Shown piece after piece: positions 25,152 to 32,881 of a stretch of 64,000 bases of DNA. The DNA comes from Sungkyunkwania multivorans (GTDB lineage: Bacteria > Bacteroidota > Bacteroidia > Flavobacteriales > Flavobacteriaceae): the NCBI RefSeq assembly GCF_042675645.1, contig NZ_JBHTJH010000025.1, forward strand, positions 1 to 64,000. The letters run 5' to 3'. The first letter of the stretch is position 1, and each line of letters begins with the position of its first letter. Below the pieces are notes generated by a model. The model ran no database searches. It was not told the origin of the DNA and saw only the letters and a program-made list of their open reading frames with translations. The position numbers were made by a program, and so were the translations under genes.

Positions 25152-26549
25152 ATGAAGAATATTTTCACGATTTGCCTTTTGGCGTCAACCTTGGCCTTCG
25201 CCCAAAAATCAGATGAAGAACGGGTGAAGTCTTTTTATGATGCTTCTTTACTCAATGGAAAGAGCTATGAATGGCTCGACGCGTTATCCAATGATATTGG
25301 TGGACGATTATCAGGATCGCCACAAGCCGAAATGGCTGTAAAGTGGGGAGAAAGAGAACTAAGGGCGTTAGGGCTGGATAAGGTCTGGCTGCAGCCCGTG
25401 ATGGTGCCAAAATGGACCCGTGGGGAGGCAGAAAAAGCGTACTTTCAGATAGGAGGGAAGAAGACTGCTGTGCCAATTTGTGCCTTGGGAGGTTCGGTGG
25501 CCACAAAGGCATCGGGTCTTAAAGCCAGTGTGATCGAAGTTCAGAACTTTGAAGAGCTAGCGACCTTAGGAAAGGAGAAAATAGCTGGAAAGATCGTTTT
25601 TTACAATCGCCCGATGCAGGCCAATTTGATCAGTACGTTTAGCGCGTATGGTGGTTGTGTAAACCAGCGCTACGCGGGTGCGATGGAAGCTGCTAAGTAC
25701 GGTGCGGTTGGTGTCATCGTAAGATCGATGAACTTACGTATGGATGATTATCCGCATACAGGCTCGATGACCTATGGAGAAACTCCTGTGAAAGACAGGA
25801 TTCCTGCAGCCGCGATCAGTACCAAGGGAGCAGCACTGCTGAGTGCGCAACTTAAAGAGCATCCAAGACTTCAGTTTTATTTCAAACAAAATTGTCAGCA
25901 GTTTGACGATGTATTATCTCATAATGTGATAGGGGAGATCAAGGGAAGCGAATTTCCAAACGAGGTCATGGTCGTTGGCGGACATCTAGATTCATGGGAT
26001 CTAGGTGATGGCTCTCATGATGACGGGGCAGGTGTTGTGCAAAGTATGGAAGTGCTGCGATTGTTCAAAGAAACAGGATACAAGCCGAAGAGGACCATTC
26101 GTGTGGTATTGTTTATGAATGAAGAGAATGGGCTTCGCGGTGGTAGAAAATATGCTGAGGTAGCAAAGGAAAAAGGCGAAAAGCACATTTTTGCCTTAGA
26201 GAGTGATGCTGGTGGTTTTACCCCCAGAGGTTTTTCCTTTGATTGCTCGGATGCCGCCTTTGCCCAGGTGCAAAGCTGGAAGCCATTGTTTGAGCCTTAC
26301 CTGATCCATTATTTTGCCAAAGGTGGAAGTGGAGCTGATATCGGCCCATTAAAAGATGAGAACATCGTACTGGCAGGTCTGCGACCCGATTCGCAACGTT
26401 ATTTTGACCATCATCATGCCGCTAATGATACTTTTGATGCCGTAAACAAGCGGGAGCTGGAACTCGGCGCGGCTACGATGACCTCATTGATGTATCTGTT
26501 TGACAAATATGGGACGCAGCCTGAACTCGAAGAGAAGATCAAAGGGTAG
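25152..26549 (+). CDS. M28 family metallopeptidase (carboxypeptidase Q-like)
   Basis: A secreted zinc aminopeptidase/carboxypeptidase of 465 residues. It has a signal peptide (MKNIFTICLLASTLAFAQ) and an inserted protease-associated domain (about 110-215, including KIVFYNRP and AAKYGAVGVIVRS). The two-zinc catalytic core has ligands in VGGHLDSWDLGDGSHDDGAG (His, Asp), FMNEENGLRGG (catalytic Glu pair), ALESDAGGF and the late His in FDHHHAANDTFD. This pattern matches plasma glutamate carboxypeptidase-type M28 enzymes, which in marine Bacteroidetes probably recycle peptides in the periplasm. It may be co-transcribed with ppk2. Confidence 0.92.
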   Translation: MKNIFTICLLASTLAFAQKSDEERVKSFYDASLLNGKSYEWLDALSNDIGGRLSGSPQAEMAVKWGERELRALGLDKVWLQPVMVPKWTRGEAEKAYFQIGGKKTAVPICALGGSVATKASGLKASVIEVQNFEELATLGKEKIAGKIVFYNRPMQANLISTFSAYGGCVNQRYAGAMEAAKYGAVGVIVRSMNLRMDDYPHTGSMTYGETPVKDRIPAAAISTKGAALLSAQLKEHPRLQFYFKQNCQQFDDVLSHNVIGEIKGSEFPNEVMVVGGHLDSWDLGDGSHDDGAGVVQSMEVLRLFKETGYKPKRTIRVVLFMNEENGLRGGRKYAEVAKEKGEKHIFALESDAGGFTPRGFSFDCSDAAFAQVQSWKPLFEPYLIHYFAKGGSGADIGPLKDENIVLAGLRPDSQRYFDHHHAANDTFDAVNKRELELGAATMTSLMYLFDKYGTQPELEEKIKG

Positions 26550-26573
26550 TTTCTTTAGTAGGTAGTTTATGGT

Positions 26574-26614
26574 ATGTCAGTTCGAGTGCGCCGAAGGCGT
26601 GTATCGAGAACTGT
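26574..26614 (-). repeat. REP-like intergenic hairpin, copy 1
   Basis: The reverse complement reads CAGTTCTCGATACA, then the small hairpin CGCCTTCGGCG, then CACTCGAACTGACA. The outer boxes are inverted copies of each other and enclose the inner stem. The same architecture recurs at 27861, 32515 and 33730-33932. Confidence 0.8.
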
Positions 26615-26633
26615 TTAAGAGTCAAACGCTTGA

Positions 26634-26701
26634 CGGTTCACAGTGGGCAGTGGGCAGTAGTCAGCAGGCAGTAAGCAGTAAGTAGTAAGTAGAAAGCAGT
26701 G
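26634..26701. repeat. Degenerate GCAGT/AGTAG tandem repeat
   Basis: About 60 bases of loosely repeated words such as GTGGGCAGTG, GGCAGTAAGCAGTAA and GTAGTAAGTAG. No coding content. This looks like slipped-strand expansion. Confidence 0.7.
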
Positions 26702-26822
26702 TTGAGTGCGTAGTTGAAATTTAGCGCTTTTAGCATCAACATCGACACTGCCTATGTGGTATGTGGTTGTGTGTATATTTTGTTTTAGGTCAACCTTCTG
26801 GTTCTCTGCGGTAGGCAAGCCT

Positions 26823-27470
26823 TCAATTTTTGTCTTGCACGAAATCGTTCGCCACAGCTTTCTTAAATGTTCGCAGCGCATCCACAAAAGCCGCATATTT
26901 AACATGGGCCTCTTCGTCTGTTGCAATCGGCAGCAGTATCTTTTTGCTTAGCAGTCCCAATCTACCAGACATAAATTCTCTCCAAAGTACATTTTCTAGG
27001 ATGGTCGCATCTTTTTCTGCCAGCACTGTGACGATCACCTTGTCTTCGCTCAACCTTCGCGCTGGGGCAAATTGAATACTGTCTTTCAGGCTAAATAACA
27101 TGAAATTGTTGCTTGATTTCTCGTAGTGCTTGCTATTTTTTGGGCTCCGATTTTGCCGGATATCAAAGAGAAGTAGCCCGTCCTTTCCGTCATGCTCAAA
27201 ACGTTGTGCCCAATCGATGATACGCTTGGAGGCCCATTTTTCTTTCATTAAAAAATAGTACACATCGGTATCTTCTCCAGCTTCTTCCTGCCGACGCTCC
27301 AATTCTTCGATATGGGCATCGCAGAAGGGCATGTCCAAATGAAACACACAAAAGCCGATATCATGGGCAGCATCTTTAAGCCCCGTCCATTCTTTTAGAT
27401 CTTCCTGCGAAAACCCTATCGCAAAGGATGCAGCGCAGAGGATATAGCATAGAAGAGATCGAAGTATCAT
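26823..27470 (-). CDS. Exported protein of unknown function (215 aa)
   Basis: Not recognised. A signal peptide is visible (MILRSLLCYILCAASFAIGF, then SQED), so the protein is probably periplasmic or surface-located. The mature part mixes helix and strand, with a central DGLLLFDIRQNRSPKN segment and a helical C-terminus (AAFVDALRTFKKAVAND). The central segment is faintly reminiscent of TPM-domain proteins, but I would not assign it. The gene is single, between two intergenic regions rich in repeats, and converges on the M28 peptidase. Confidence 0.65.
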   Translation of the reverse strand: MILRSLLCYILCAASFAIGFSQEDLKEWTGLKDAAHDIGFCVFHLDMPFCDAHIEELERRQEEAGEDTDVYYFLMKEKWASKRIIDWAQRFEHDGKDGLLLFDIRQNRSPKNSKHYEKSSNNFMLFSLKDSIQFAPARRLSEDKVIVTVLAEKDATILENVLWREFMSGRLGLLSKKILLPIATDEEAHVKYAAFVDALRTFKKAVANDFVQDKN

Positions 27471-27760
27471 TTCAATTTTTTCGAAAAATAATCATTTTTA
27501 TCAATCTATCTACGGAATCTGGCTATGAGTTAGTAGAAACAAGACAAAAGATGCTAGTATAGAAGGAAAAGATCAAAGAGAAAAGTAAAAAGAGTAAAGA
27601 ACCAAGACTCAAGATTTACCTGTCAGGAAGGGTGTATTCGAGTTTGATGACTTTCAAAGGACACTTCGCTTTTGGTGCAAAACATTTGTTTCTGAAGGAG
27701 AATGGCGATCAATGGAAATTCAAGCAGCACTTAGATTCGATCTCACTTATCAGCTTCAAC

Positions 27761-27792
27761 AAAAAAAGGCCACCTCCATTTCAGAGGCAGCC
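27761..27792 (-). terminator. Probable secA terminator
   Basis: On the minus strand a 9-bp stem GGCTGCCTC / GAGGTGGCC (two wobble pairs) is followed by TTTTTTT. It lies about 125 bases past the secA stop. Confidence 0.7.
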
Positions 27793-27860
27793 GATTCATC
27801 TTATATTTTGTTTGATTTTCATCCGTCATCCGTTATCGGTCATCCTTATAGTTTTTAAAT

Positions 27861-27910
27861 GGTTCTCGCTAAACGCCTTCGACGCACTCGAACTGACAAC
27901 CTTCTACCGT
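27861..27910 (+). repeat. REP-like intergenic hairpin, copy 2
   Basis: GGTTCTCGCTA, inner hairpin CGCCTTCGACG, CACTCGAACTGACA and AACCTT. It has the same order of boxes as the other copies, with some decay in the left box. Confidence 0.75.
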
Positions 27911-27916
27911 TAACCT

Positions 27917-30900
27917 TCAGCCTTCCTCCGTCAACACCCATTCGCCTTTGGCCAGTAAGGGCTCTGCCTGTTTGAATTTGAGTGTCTTGTTTTCACCACT
28001 CATCACATTTTTGATGGTTACGCGCTCGTTACGGCCGATCTTTGGTCGTTCTCTAACGATGGTCTCGGTGACTTGAGGTCGTCCTCCCCCAGCGCCAGCA
28101 CCTACTCGGCGGTTTTGAGCCGCTAGCTCGTCGCTATTGAGTACTTCTTCTTTGCTGGTGGTGTAATCTTCTTTTCTACGAGTATCTCTCGCTTGTTGGA
28201 TGGTGCTCGCCTCTTGTACTGGCAATTCCCCTTTGAAGAGGAAGGACAACACTTCTTTATTGATCTTGTCTATATTCTCTTTGAACAACTCAAAAGCTTC
28301 AAATTTATAGATCAGTAAAGGATCTTTCTGCTCGTGAACGGCCAACTGTACCGATTGCTTTAGTTCGTCCATTTTACGTAAATGCGTCTTCCAGGTCTCA
28401 TCGATAATGGCGAGGGTGATGTTCTTCTCAAAATCGGTCACCAATTTTTTCCCTTGGCTCTCGTATGCCTCTTTTAGGTTGGTAACGACATTTAGTGTTC
28501 TTACCCCATCGGTAAAGGGCACCACGATACGCTCGAAGCGATCTCCTTGATTCTCGTAGACGTCCTTGATCACGGGAAGCGCAGTCGCGGCAGAACGCTC
28601 CATCTTCTCGTTGTAATGCTCATAGGCTGCCTTATAAACTTTGTTGGCAATTTCTACTTCGCTTAGCTTACCAAACTCCTCTTCGGTGATGGGTGAGCTG
28701 ATAGAGAAATAGCGGATCAATTCGAACTCAAAATTCTTATAGTCGTTTGCACCTTTATTACTGTCTGCAATTACTTCGGCCGTATCGTAGATCATATTGG
28801 CAATGTCTACCTTCAGACGTTCTCCTTGCAATGCATGACGACGACGTTTGTACACTACCTCTCGCTGGGCATTCATCACATCATCGTATTCCAGCAGGCG
28901 TTTACGAACCCCAAAGTTGTTTTCCTCTACTTTTTTCTGCGCGCGCTCGATAGATTTGGTCATCATGGAATGTTGGATGACTTCGCCTTCTTTATGACCC
29001 ATGCGGTCCATCATTTTGGCAACACGGTCGCTACCAAAGAGACGCATCAAGTTATCTTCTAAGGACACATAGAATTGAGAGCTTCCAGGATCTCCCTGAC
29101 GGCCAGAACGACCTCTTAGCTGACGGTCCACACGGCGCGAATCGTGACGTTCCGTACCGATGATAGCCAAACCACCTGCTTTTTTTACTTCTTCGCTAAG
29201 CTTAATGTCGGTACCACGACCAGCCATGTTGGTCGCGATGGTCACTTGGCCTGGCTTCCCAGCTTCCGCAACGATGTCTGCTTCTCTTTTGTGAAGCTTT
29301 GCATTTAGTACATTATGTGGAATCTTCCGGATGGAAAGCATTTTCCCTAGCAATTCGGAGATTTCGACGGAAGTAGTACCGATCAGTACTGGGCGTCCTT
29401 GATTGGACAGTTCTACCACATCTTCGATCACCGCATTATATTTCTCCCTTTTCGTCTTGTAGATAAGATCTTGCTTATCATCACGTGCGATTGGTCGGTT
29501 GGTTGGAATTTCCATCACATCCAACTTATAGATCTCCCAGAATTCTCCTGCCTCCGTGACTGCAGTACCCGTCATCCCAGAGAGTTTGCTGTACATCCTG
29601 AAGTAATTCTGTAAGGTGATCGTGGCAAACGTTTGGGTGGCGGCCTCGATCTTTACATTTTCCTTGGCCTCGATCGCTTGGTGCAATCCATCCGAGTAAC
29701 GGCGTCCATCCATGATACGACCAGTTTGCTCGTCTACGATCATCACTTTATTTTCCATCACCACATATTCAACATCTTTTTCGAATAGGGTATAGGCCTT
29801 TAAAAGCTGATTCATCGTATGGATACGCTCGCTTTTGATACTGAAGTCCTTAAAAAGTTCTTCTTTTAATTCTGCCTCCTTTTCGGGTTCGAGACCTTCA
29901 TTCTCGATCTTGGCGATCTCCGTGCCAATGTCTGGTAAGACGAAAAAGTCCTTATCATCATCTCCTGAAAGATATTCGATACCCTTATCGGTCAATTCGA
30001 TCTGATTGTTCTTTTCTTCGATGACAAACAACAGTTCGGCATCGATCTGATGCATCTCTCTATTGTTGTCTTGCATATAGAAATTTTCGGTCTTTTGAAG
30101 TAGTTGTTTTACGCCTTCTTCACTTAGGAATTTGATCAGGGCTTTGTTCTTTGGAAGTCCGCGATACACTCGTAGCAATAAGAATCCTCCTTCTTTGGTG
30201 TCTCCCTCTTTGATCAATTTTTTAGCTTCGGCCAGTACGCCGGTAAGATATTGGCGTTGTTTGGTAACGATATCGGCCACTTTTGGCTTCAATTCGTTAA
30301 ACTCGTGTCGATCTCCCTGAGGGATTGGACCAGAGATGATCAGCGGCGTACGTGCATCATCGACTAAGACGGAGTCGACCTCATCGACGATGGCATAGTT
30401 ATGTTTACGTTGTACAAGGTCTTCTGGGGAGTGCGCCATATTATCTCGCAGATAGTCGAAACCAAACTCGTTATTGGTTCCGTAGGTAATATCTGCCTCA
30501 TAGGCTTTTCTTCTTTCTTGAGAATTAGGTCGGTGGTGATCGATACAATCCACGCTGAGTCCGTGAAATTCGAAAATAGGGGCCATCCATGCACTATCTC
30601 GTTTTGCAAGATAGTCATTGACGGTCACCAAGTGAACCCCATTTCCCGTAAGTGCATTCAAATACACTGGGAGTGTGGCCACCAATGTCTTTCCTTCACC
30701 CGTTTGCATCTCGGCGATCTTTCCTTGATGCAGCGCAGCACCTCCGATCAACTGCACATCATAGTGAATCATATCCCAAGTGACCTCTTTCCCAGCGGCA
30801 TCCCAAGAATTTGCCCAAATGGCCTGTTCACCATCTAGTGTAACGTACTCTTTGCTACCAGAAAGCTCTCGATCGAAGGTTGAGGCGGTCACCGCAATAG

Positions 30901-31282
30901 TTTCATTATTCGTGAATCGCTTGGCTGTTTCCTTTATAACAGCAAAGGCTTCGGGCAAGATTTCATTGAGTACTTTTTCGGAAGCTTCGTAGGCTTCTTC
31001 TTCTAGTTTGTCTATTTCAGTGTAGATCTCTTCCTTGCGATCGATATCGGACTCATTATCTGCTTCAGCTTTCAGCGCGCCGATCTGGTCATCAAACTCC
31101 TTTCTCCCTTCTTTGATGGCCGCTTTAAATTCTTCCGTCTTTGCACGCAATTCATCGTGAGACAGTTTCTCAAGGCTGGATTCAAATGTCTTTATCTGGT
31201 CAACGATGGGTTGTAATTCCTTGATGTCCTTTTTGGCTTTATCGCCTACAAAGGCTTTGATTACCGAATTGATAAAACTCAT
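27917..31282 (-). CDS. secA: Preprotein translocase ATPase SecA
   Basis: The motor ATPase that drives proteins through SecYEG. It has 1,121 residues, longer than E. coli SecA (901), as usual in Bacteroidetes, with extra segments at about 340-470. Walker A is AEMQTGEGKTLVATLPVYL, Walker B region is VDEVDSVLVDDARTPLIISG, followed by the helicase motifs TGTAVTEAGEFWEIY, TNMAGRGTDIKL and QLRGRSGRQGDPG. The preprotein cross-linking and helical scaffold regions follow (EYDDVMNAQREVVYKRRRHAL, TWKTHLRKMDELKQSV). The C-terminus lacks the Cys-rich zinc/SecB-binding tail. All type IX cargo in this window depends on this system for the first membrane. Confidence 0.98.
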   Translation of the reverse strand: MSFINSVIKAFVGDKAKKDIKELQPIVDQIKTFESSLEKLSHDELRAKTEEFKAAIKEGRKEFDDQIGALKAEADNESDIDRKEEIYTEIDKLEEEAYEASEKVLNEILPEAFAVIKETAKRFTNNETIAVTASTFDRELSGSKEYVTLDGEQAIWANSWDAAGKEVTWDMIHYDVQLIGGAALHQGKIAEMQTGEGKTLVATLPVYLNALTGNGVHLVTVNDYLAKRDSAWMAPIFEFHGLSVDCIDHHRPNSQERRKAYEADITYGTNNEFGFDYLRDNMAHSPEDLVQRKHNYAIVDEVDSVLVDDARTPLIISGPIPQGDRHEFNELKPKVADIVTKQRQYLTGVLAEAKKLIKEGDTKEGGFLLLRVYRGLPKNKALIKFLSEEGVKQLLQKTENFYMQDNNREMHQIDAELLFVIEEKNNQIELTDKGIEYLSGDDDKDFFVLPDIGTEIAKIENEGLEPEKEAELKEELFKDFSIKSERIHTMNQLLKAYTLFEKDVEYVVMENKVMIVDEQTGRIMDGRRYSDGLHQAIEAKENVKIEAATQTFATITLQNYFRMYSKLSGMTGTAVTEAGEFWEIYKLDVMEIPTNRPIARDDKQDLIYKTKREKYNAVIEDVVELSNQGRPVLIGTTSVEISELLGKMLSIRKIPHNVLNAKLHKREADIVAEAGKPGQVTIATNMAGRGTDIKLSEEVKKAGGLAIIGTERHDSRRVDRQLRGRSGRQGDPGSSQFYVSLEDNLMRLFGSDRVAKMMDRMGHKEGEVIQHSMMTKSIERAQKKVEENNFGVRKRLLEYDDVMNAQREVVYKRRRHALQGERLKVDIANMIYDTAEVIADSNKGANDYKNFEFELIRYFSISSPITEEEFGKLSEVEIANKVYKAAYEHYNEKMERSAATALPVIKDVYENQGDRFERIVVPFTDGVRTLNVVTNLKEAYESQGKKLVTDFEKNITLAIIDETWKTHLRKMDELKQSVQLAVHEQKDPLLIYKFEAFELFKENIDKINKEVLSFLFKGELPVQEASTIQQARDTRRKEDYTTSKEEVLNSDELAAQNRRVGAGAGGGRPQVTETIVRERPKIGRNERVTIKNVMSGENKTLKFKQAEPLLAKGEWVLTEEG

Positions 31283-31307
31283 GGTGGTATTGTATTATTT
31301 TGTTCTT

Positions 31308-31315
31308 CAAAAGTA
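31308..31315 (-). promoter_or_regulatory. Candidate -7 box for secA
   Basis: The minus strand reads TACTTTTG (TAnnTTTG) 25 bases before the secA start codon. No TTG at the expected -33 distance; TTTAAA is there instead. Confidence 0.5.
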
Positions 31316-31371
31316 ATGAAATATCTTCATTGAGCCCTTTAAAAACAAGGCTTTATTAGATAGTTCAGTTT

Positions 31372-31435
31372 CCCTGTCACAGGGTCGATGGTTTATTTCT
31401 GGCGACTGCCGCATAAGGCAGTCCTTTTATTTTTT
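31372..31435 (+). other. Two hairpins and a plus-strand T tract antisense to the secA leader
   Basis: CCCTGTCACAGGG (31372-31384) is followed by GACTGCC / GGCAGTC with loop GCATAA (31404-31423). A plus-strand CCTTTTATTTTTT comes next. This looks like a terminator for a plus-strand transcript, yet no plus-strand gene lies nearby. Confidence 0.5.
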
Positions 31436-31443
31436 GCACATAA

Positions 31444-31468
31444 AAAAAGCCTCATTCAAGAGACTTTT
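31444..31468 (-). terminator. Intrinsic terminator after the DUF2795 gene
   Basis: On the minus strand AAAAGTCTC / GAGGCTTTT (one wobble) is followed by TTTATG. It lies about 20 bases after the stop codon. Confidence 0.75.
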
Positions 31469-31488
31469 TCTGTGGCGGTATTTTTTAT

Positions 31489-31710
31489 TTAATATTCATC
31501 TTCATTCCAAAGATAATCTTCATCTGTTGGATAGTCTGACCAAATTTCTTCAATAGATTCGTAGATCTCGCCTTCGTCTTCAATAGATTGGAGGTTTTCA
31601 ACCACCTCTAGTGGCGCTCCGGTTCTTATGGCGTAATCAATCAACTCGTCTTTTGTAGCGGGCCAGGGTGCATCGCTTAAATATGATGCTAATTCTAGAG
31701 TCCAATACAT
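31489..31710 (-). CDS. DUF2795 domain-containing protein
   Basis: A small acidic protein of 73 residues. It starts MYWTLELASYLSDAPWPATK and continues DELIDYAIRTGAPLEVVENL, the DUF2795 pattern of a short helical domain with a hydrophobic core. The tail is very acidic and aromatic (SDYPTDEDYLWNEDEY). The function of the family is unknown. It has its own good promoter and terminator, which suggests strong independent expression. It lies upstream of secA on the same strand. Confidence 0.88.
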   Translation of the reverse strand: MYWTLELASYLSDAPWPATKDELIDYAIRTGAPLEVVENLQSIEDEGEIYESIEEIWSDYPTDEDYLWNEDEY

Positions 31711-31733
31711 TGCTGTCTTGATTTAAATTTTTG

Positions 31734-31763
31734 CAAAAATAAATTTTTAACCGAGAAAGTCAA
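31734..31763 (-). promoter_or_regulatory. Promoter of the DUF2795 gene
   Basis: On the minus strand: TTG (31761-31763), 19-base spacer, TATTTTTG (31734-31741). This is an excellent fit to the flavobacterial sigma-A consensus, 24 bases before the start codon. Confidence 0.75.
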
Positions 31764-31856
31764 GTAAAAAATTCGATAATGGCAAATTATTTCTAAGAAC
31801 GTTAAATTTCACGCTAAAAAATTGATTTTCAGCTAAGGGTTTTCGGGAGATCAAAT

Positions 31857-32438
31857 TCAATGGTCATCAATTTTTTTTGGCACCCATTTGATCTCTTCGG
31901 CCTGCAAATCATTGGACAACTTCCGTGCCAAGACAAAAAGGTAGTCTGAAAGACGATTTAGATAGTGCAGTGTGCGTTGGTCAAAAGGCTCTTCTTCATA
32001 CAGTTGTGTTGCCAAACGTTCAGCTCTTCGGCACACGCAACGAGCGATATGACAGAATGACACAGTTGTATGTCCGCCAGGAAGTACAAAGTGCGTCATG
32101 GGAGGTAGTACATCGTTCATCTTATCCATTTCTTTTTCTAATAATTCGATATCCTCTTCTTCTATAAGTGGAATATTCAATCGTTTTTTTCCACTTTTAA
32201 GGATGGCCTTTTCTGGGTCCGTCGCTAAAATGGCACCAATGGTGAACAATCGGTCTTGGATGTGAATAAGGATTTCCTTGCTTCGCGGGTCGATCCGTTG
32301 GTCTCGTATAAGTCCAATATGGCTGTTCAATTCGTCGACCGTACCATAACTTTCTATTCGGATATGATGTTTTGGAACGCGGGTGCCACCAAAAAGTGCG
32401 GTTGTTCCCTTGTCACCTGTTTTAGTGTAAATTTTCAT
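31857..32438 (-). CDS. Cob(I)alamin adenosyltransferase, PduO type
   Basis: Converts cob(I)alamin and ATP to adenosylcobalamin, cytoplasmic. It has 193 residues. The N-terminal ATP-binding signature is MKIYTKTGDKGTTALFGGTR, followed by YGTVDELNSHIGLIRDQ and the C-terminal blocks FVLPGGHTTVSFCHIARCVC, RRAERL and RTLHYLNRLSDYLFVLAR. No cobalamin synthesis genes are in view, so it probably serves B12 salvage for enzymes such as methylmalonyl-CoA mutase or ribonucleotide reductase. It is a single gene with a -7 box at 32464-32471. Confidence 0.95.
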   Translation of the reverse strand: MKIYTKTGDKGTTALFGGTRVPKHHIRIESYGTVDELNSHIGLIRDQRIDPRSKEILIHIQDRLFTIGAILATDPEKAILKSGKKRLNIPLIEEEDIELLEKEMDKMNDVLPPMTHFVLPGGHTTVSFCHIARCVCRRAERLATQLYEEEPFDQRTLHYLNRLSDYLFVLARKLSNDLQAEEIKWVPKKIDDH

Positions 32439-32463
32439 TCTTTCGTATTCTTTTTTTACTGAC

Positions 32464-32471
32464 CAAATTTA
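32464..32471 (-). promoter_or_regulatory. Candidate -7 box for the adenosyltransferase gene
   Basis: The minus strand reads TAAATTTG (TAnnTTTG), 25 bases before the start codon. Confidence 0.45.
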
Positions 32472-32514
32472 ATAGCTATTTTCCACTAGTAATGGATCTT
32501 TTAATTTCTTTCAA

Positions 32515-32638
32515 CCTTCAACCAGTTCTCGATACATCCCGAAGTCTCGGGACACTCCATGCCCGAACGTACCGTTCGATACCCGCCCGACGATGTCATT
32601 CAGGCGGGCGGGCGGGGAACTGACAACCTTCAATCGTT
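32515..32638 (+). repeat. REP-like intergenic hairpin, copy 3 (expanded)
   Basis: ACCTTCAACCAGTTCTCGATACA, shown here as its last 14 bases CAGTTCTCGATACA, is followed by the inner stem TCCCGAAGTCTCGGGA and CACTC. A second GC-rich inverted segment (CCCGCCCGACG to CGGGCGGGCGG) comes next, then GAACTGACAACCTTCAA. The right outer box is displaced by about 70 bases, suggesting insertion of a second palindrome. Confidence 0.75.
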
Positions 32639-32785
32639 GAACTCGTCTTTTTCTTTTTTCTTTTCAAAGTAACCTTGACGAAAGTTTCTTCCCTTCCGAT
32701 TGCGAAGCTTGTGTTGGTTGTTTTTATTGTTCCAGATGACCAATATGAAGAGCACCGGAATTGCCAGAAGCCAATAAATAGACAT
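32630..32785 (-). CDS. Small membrane protein (51 aa)
   Basis: A short protein with one transmembrane helix at its N-terminus (MSIYWLLAIPVLFILVIWNN) followed by a basic, polar tail (KNNQHKLRNRKGRNFRQGYF, EKKKEKDEFND), so the tail is expected in the cytoplasm. The frame extends to 32815, but the hydrophobic start at 32785 is the natural one. Function is unknown. I recall similar short helix-plus-basic-tail proteins being common in Flavobacteriia. Its 3' end overlaps the REP-like element. Confidence 0.6.
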   Translation of the reverse strand: MSIYWLLAIPVLFILVIWNNKNNQHKLRNRKGRNFRQGYFEKKKEKDEFND

Positions 32786-32881
32786 GGTGTAAAAGTTTGT
32801 AGTGTAAAAATACACATTTAGCCTCTTTCAGGTGCAAACAAATTGCAGCTAAACGTCTACATGGGTCAGCCGATATTTTTT

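Larger units (their letters stand above)
26550..26822. other. Intergenic region with REP-like hairpin and degenerate GCAGT repeats
   Basis: These 273 bases lie between two convergent genes. They hold a REP-like element (26574-26614) and a degenerate tandem run of GCAGT-type words (26634-26701). No reading frame was accepted. Confidence 0.7.
27471..27916. other. Intergenic region with secA terminator and a REP-like copy
   Basis: A 446-base spacer. It holds a minus-strand terminator (27761-27792) that probably ends the secA transcript and a REP-like copy at 27861-27910. The 93-codon plus-strand frame over it crosses both structures and was rejected. Confidence 0.6.

Noticed and set aside
26615..26926. 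103-codon minus-strand frame over the M28/hypothetical intergenic region
   Set aside because: It consists of the degenerate repeat tract and overlaps the real gene at 26823-27470 in another frame.
27632..27913. 93-codon plus-strand frame upstream of secA's 3' end
   Set aside because: It crosses the minus-strand secA terminator and a REP-like repeat; no family resemblance.
32596..32817. 73-codon minus-strand frame overlapping the small membrane protein
   Set aside because: The overlapping frame with a clean transmembrane start and basic tail (32630-32785) is more plausible; this one reads through the REP-like repeat.
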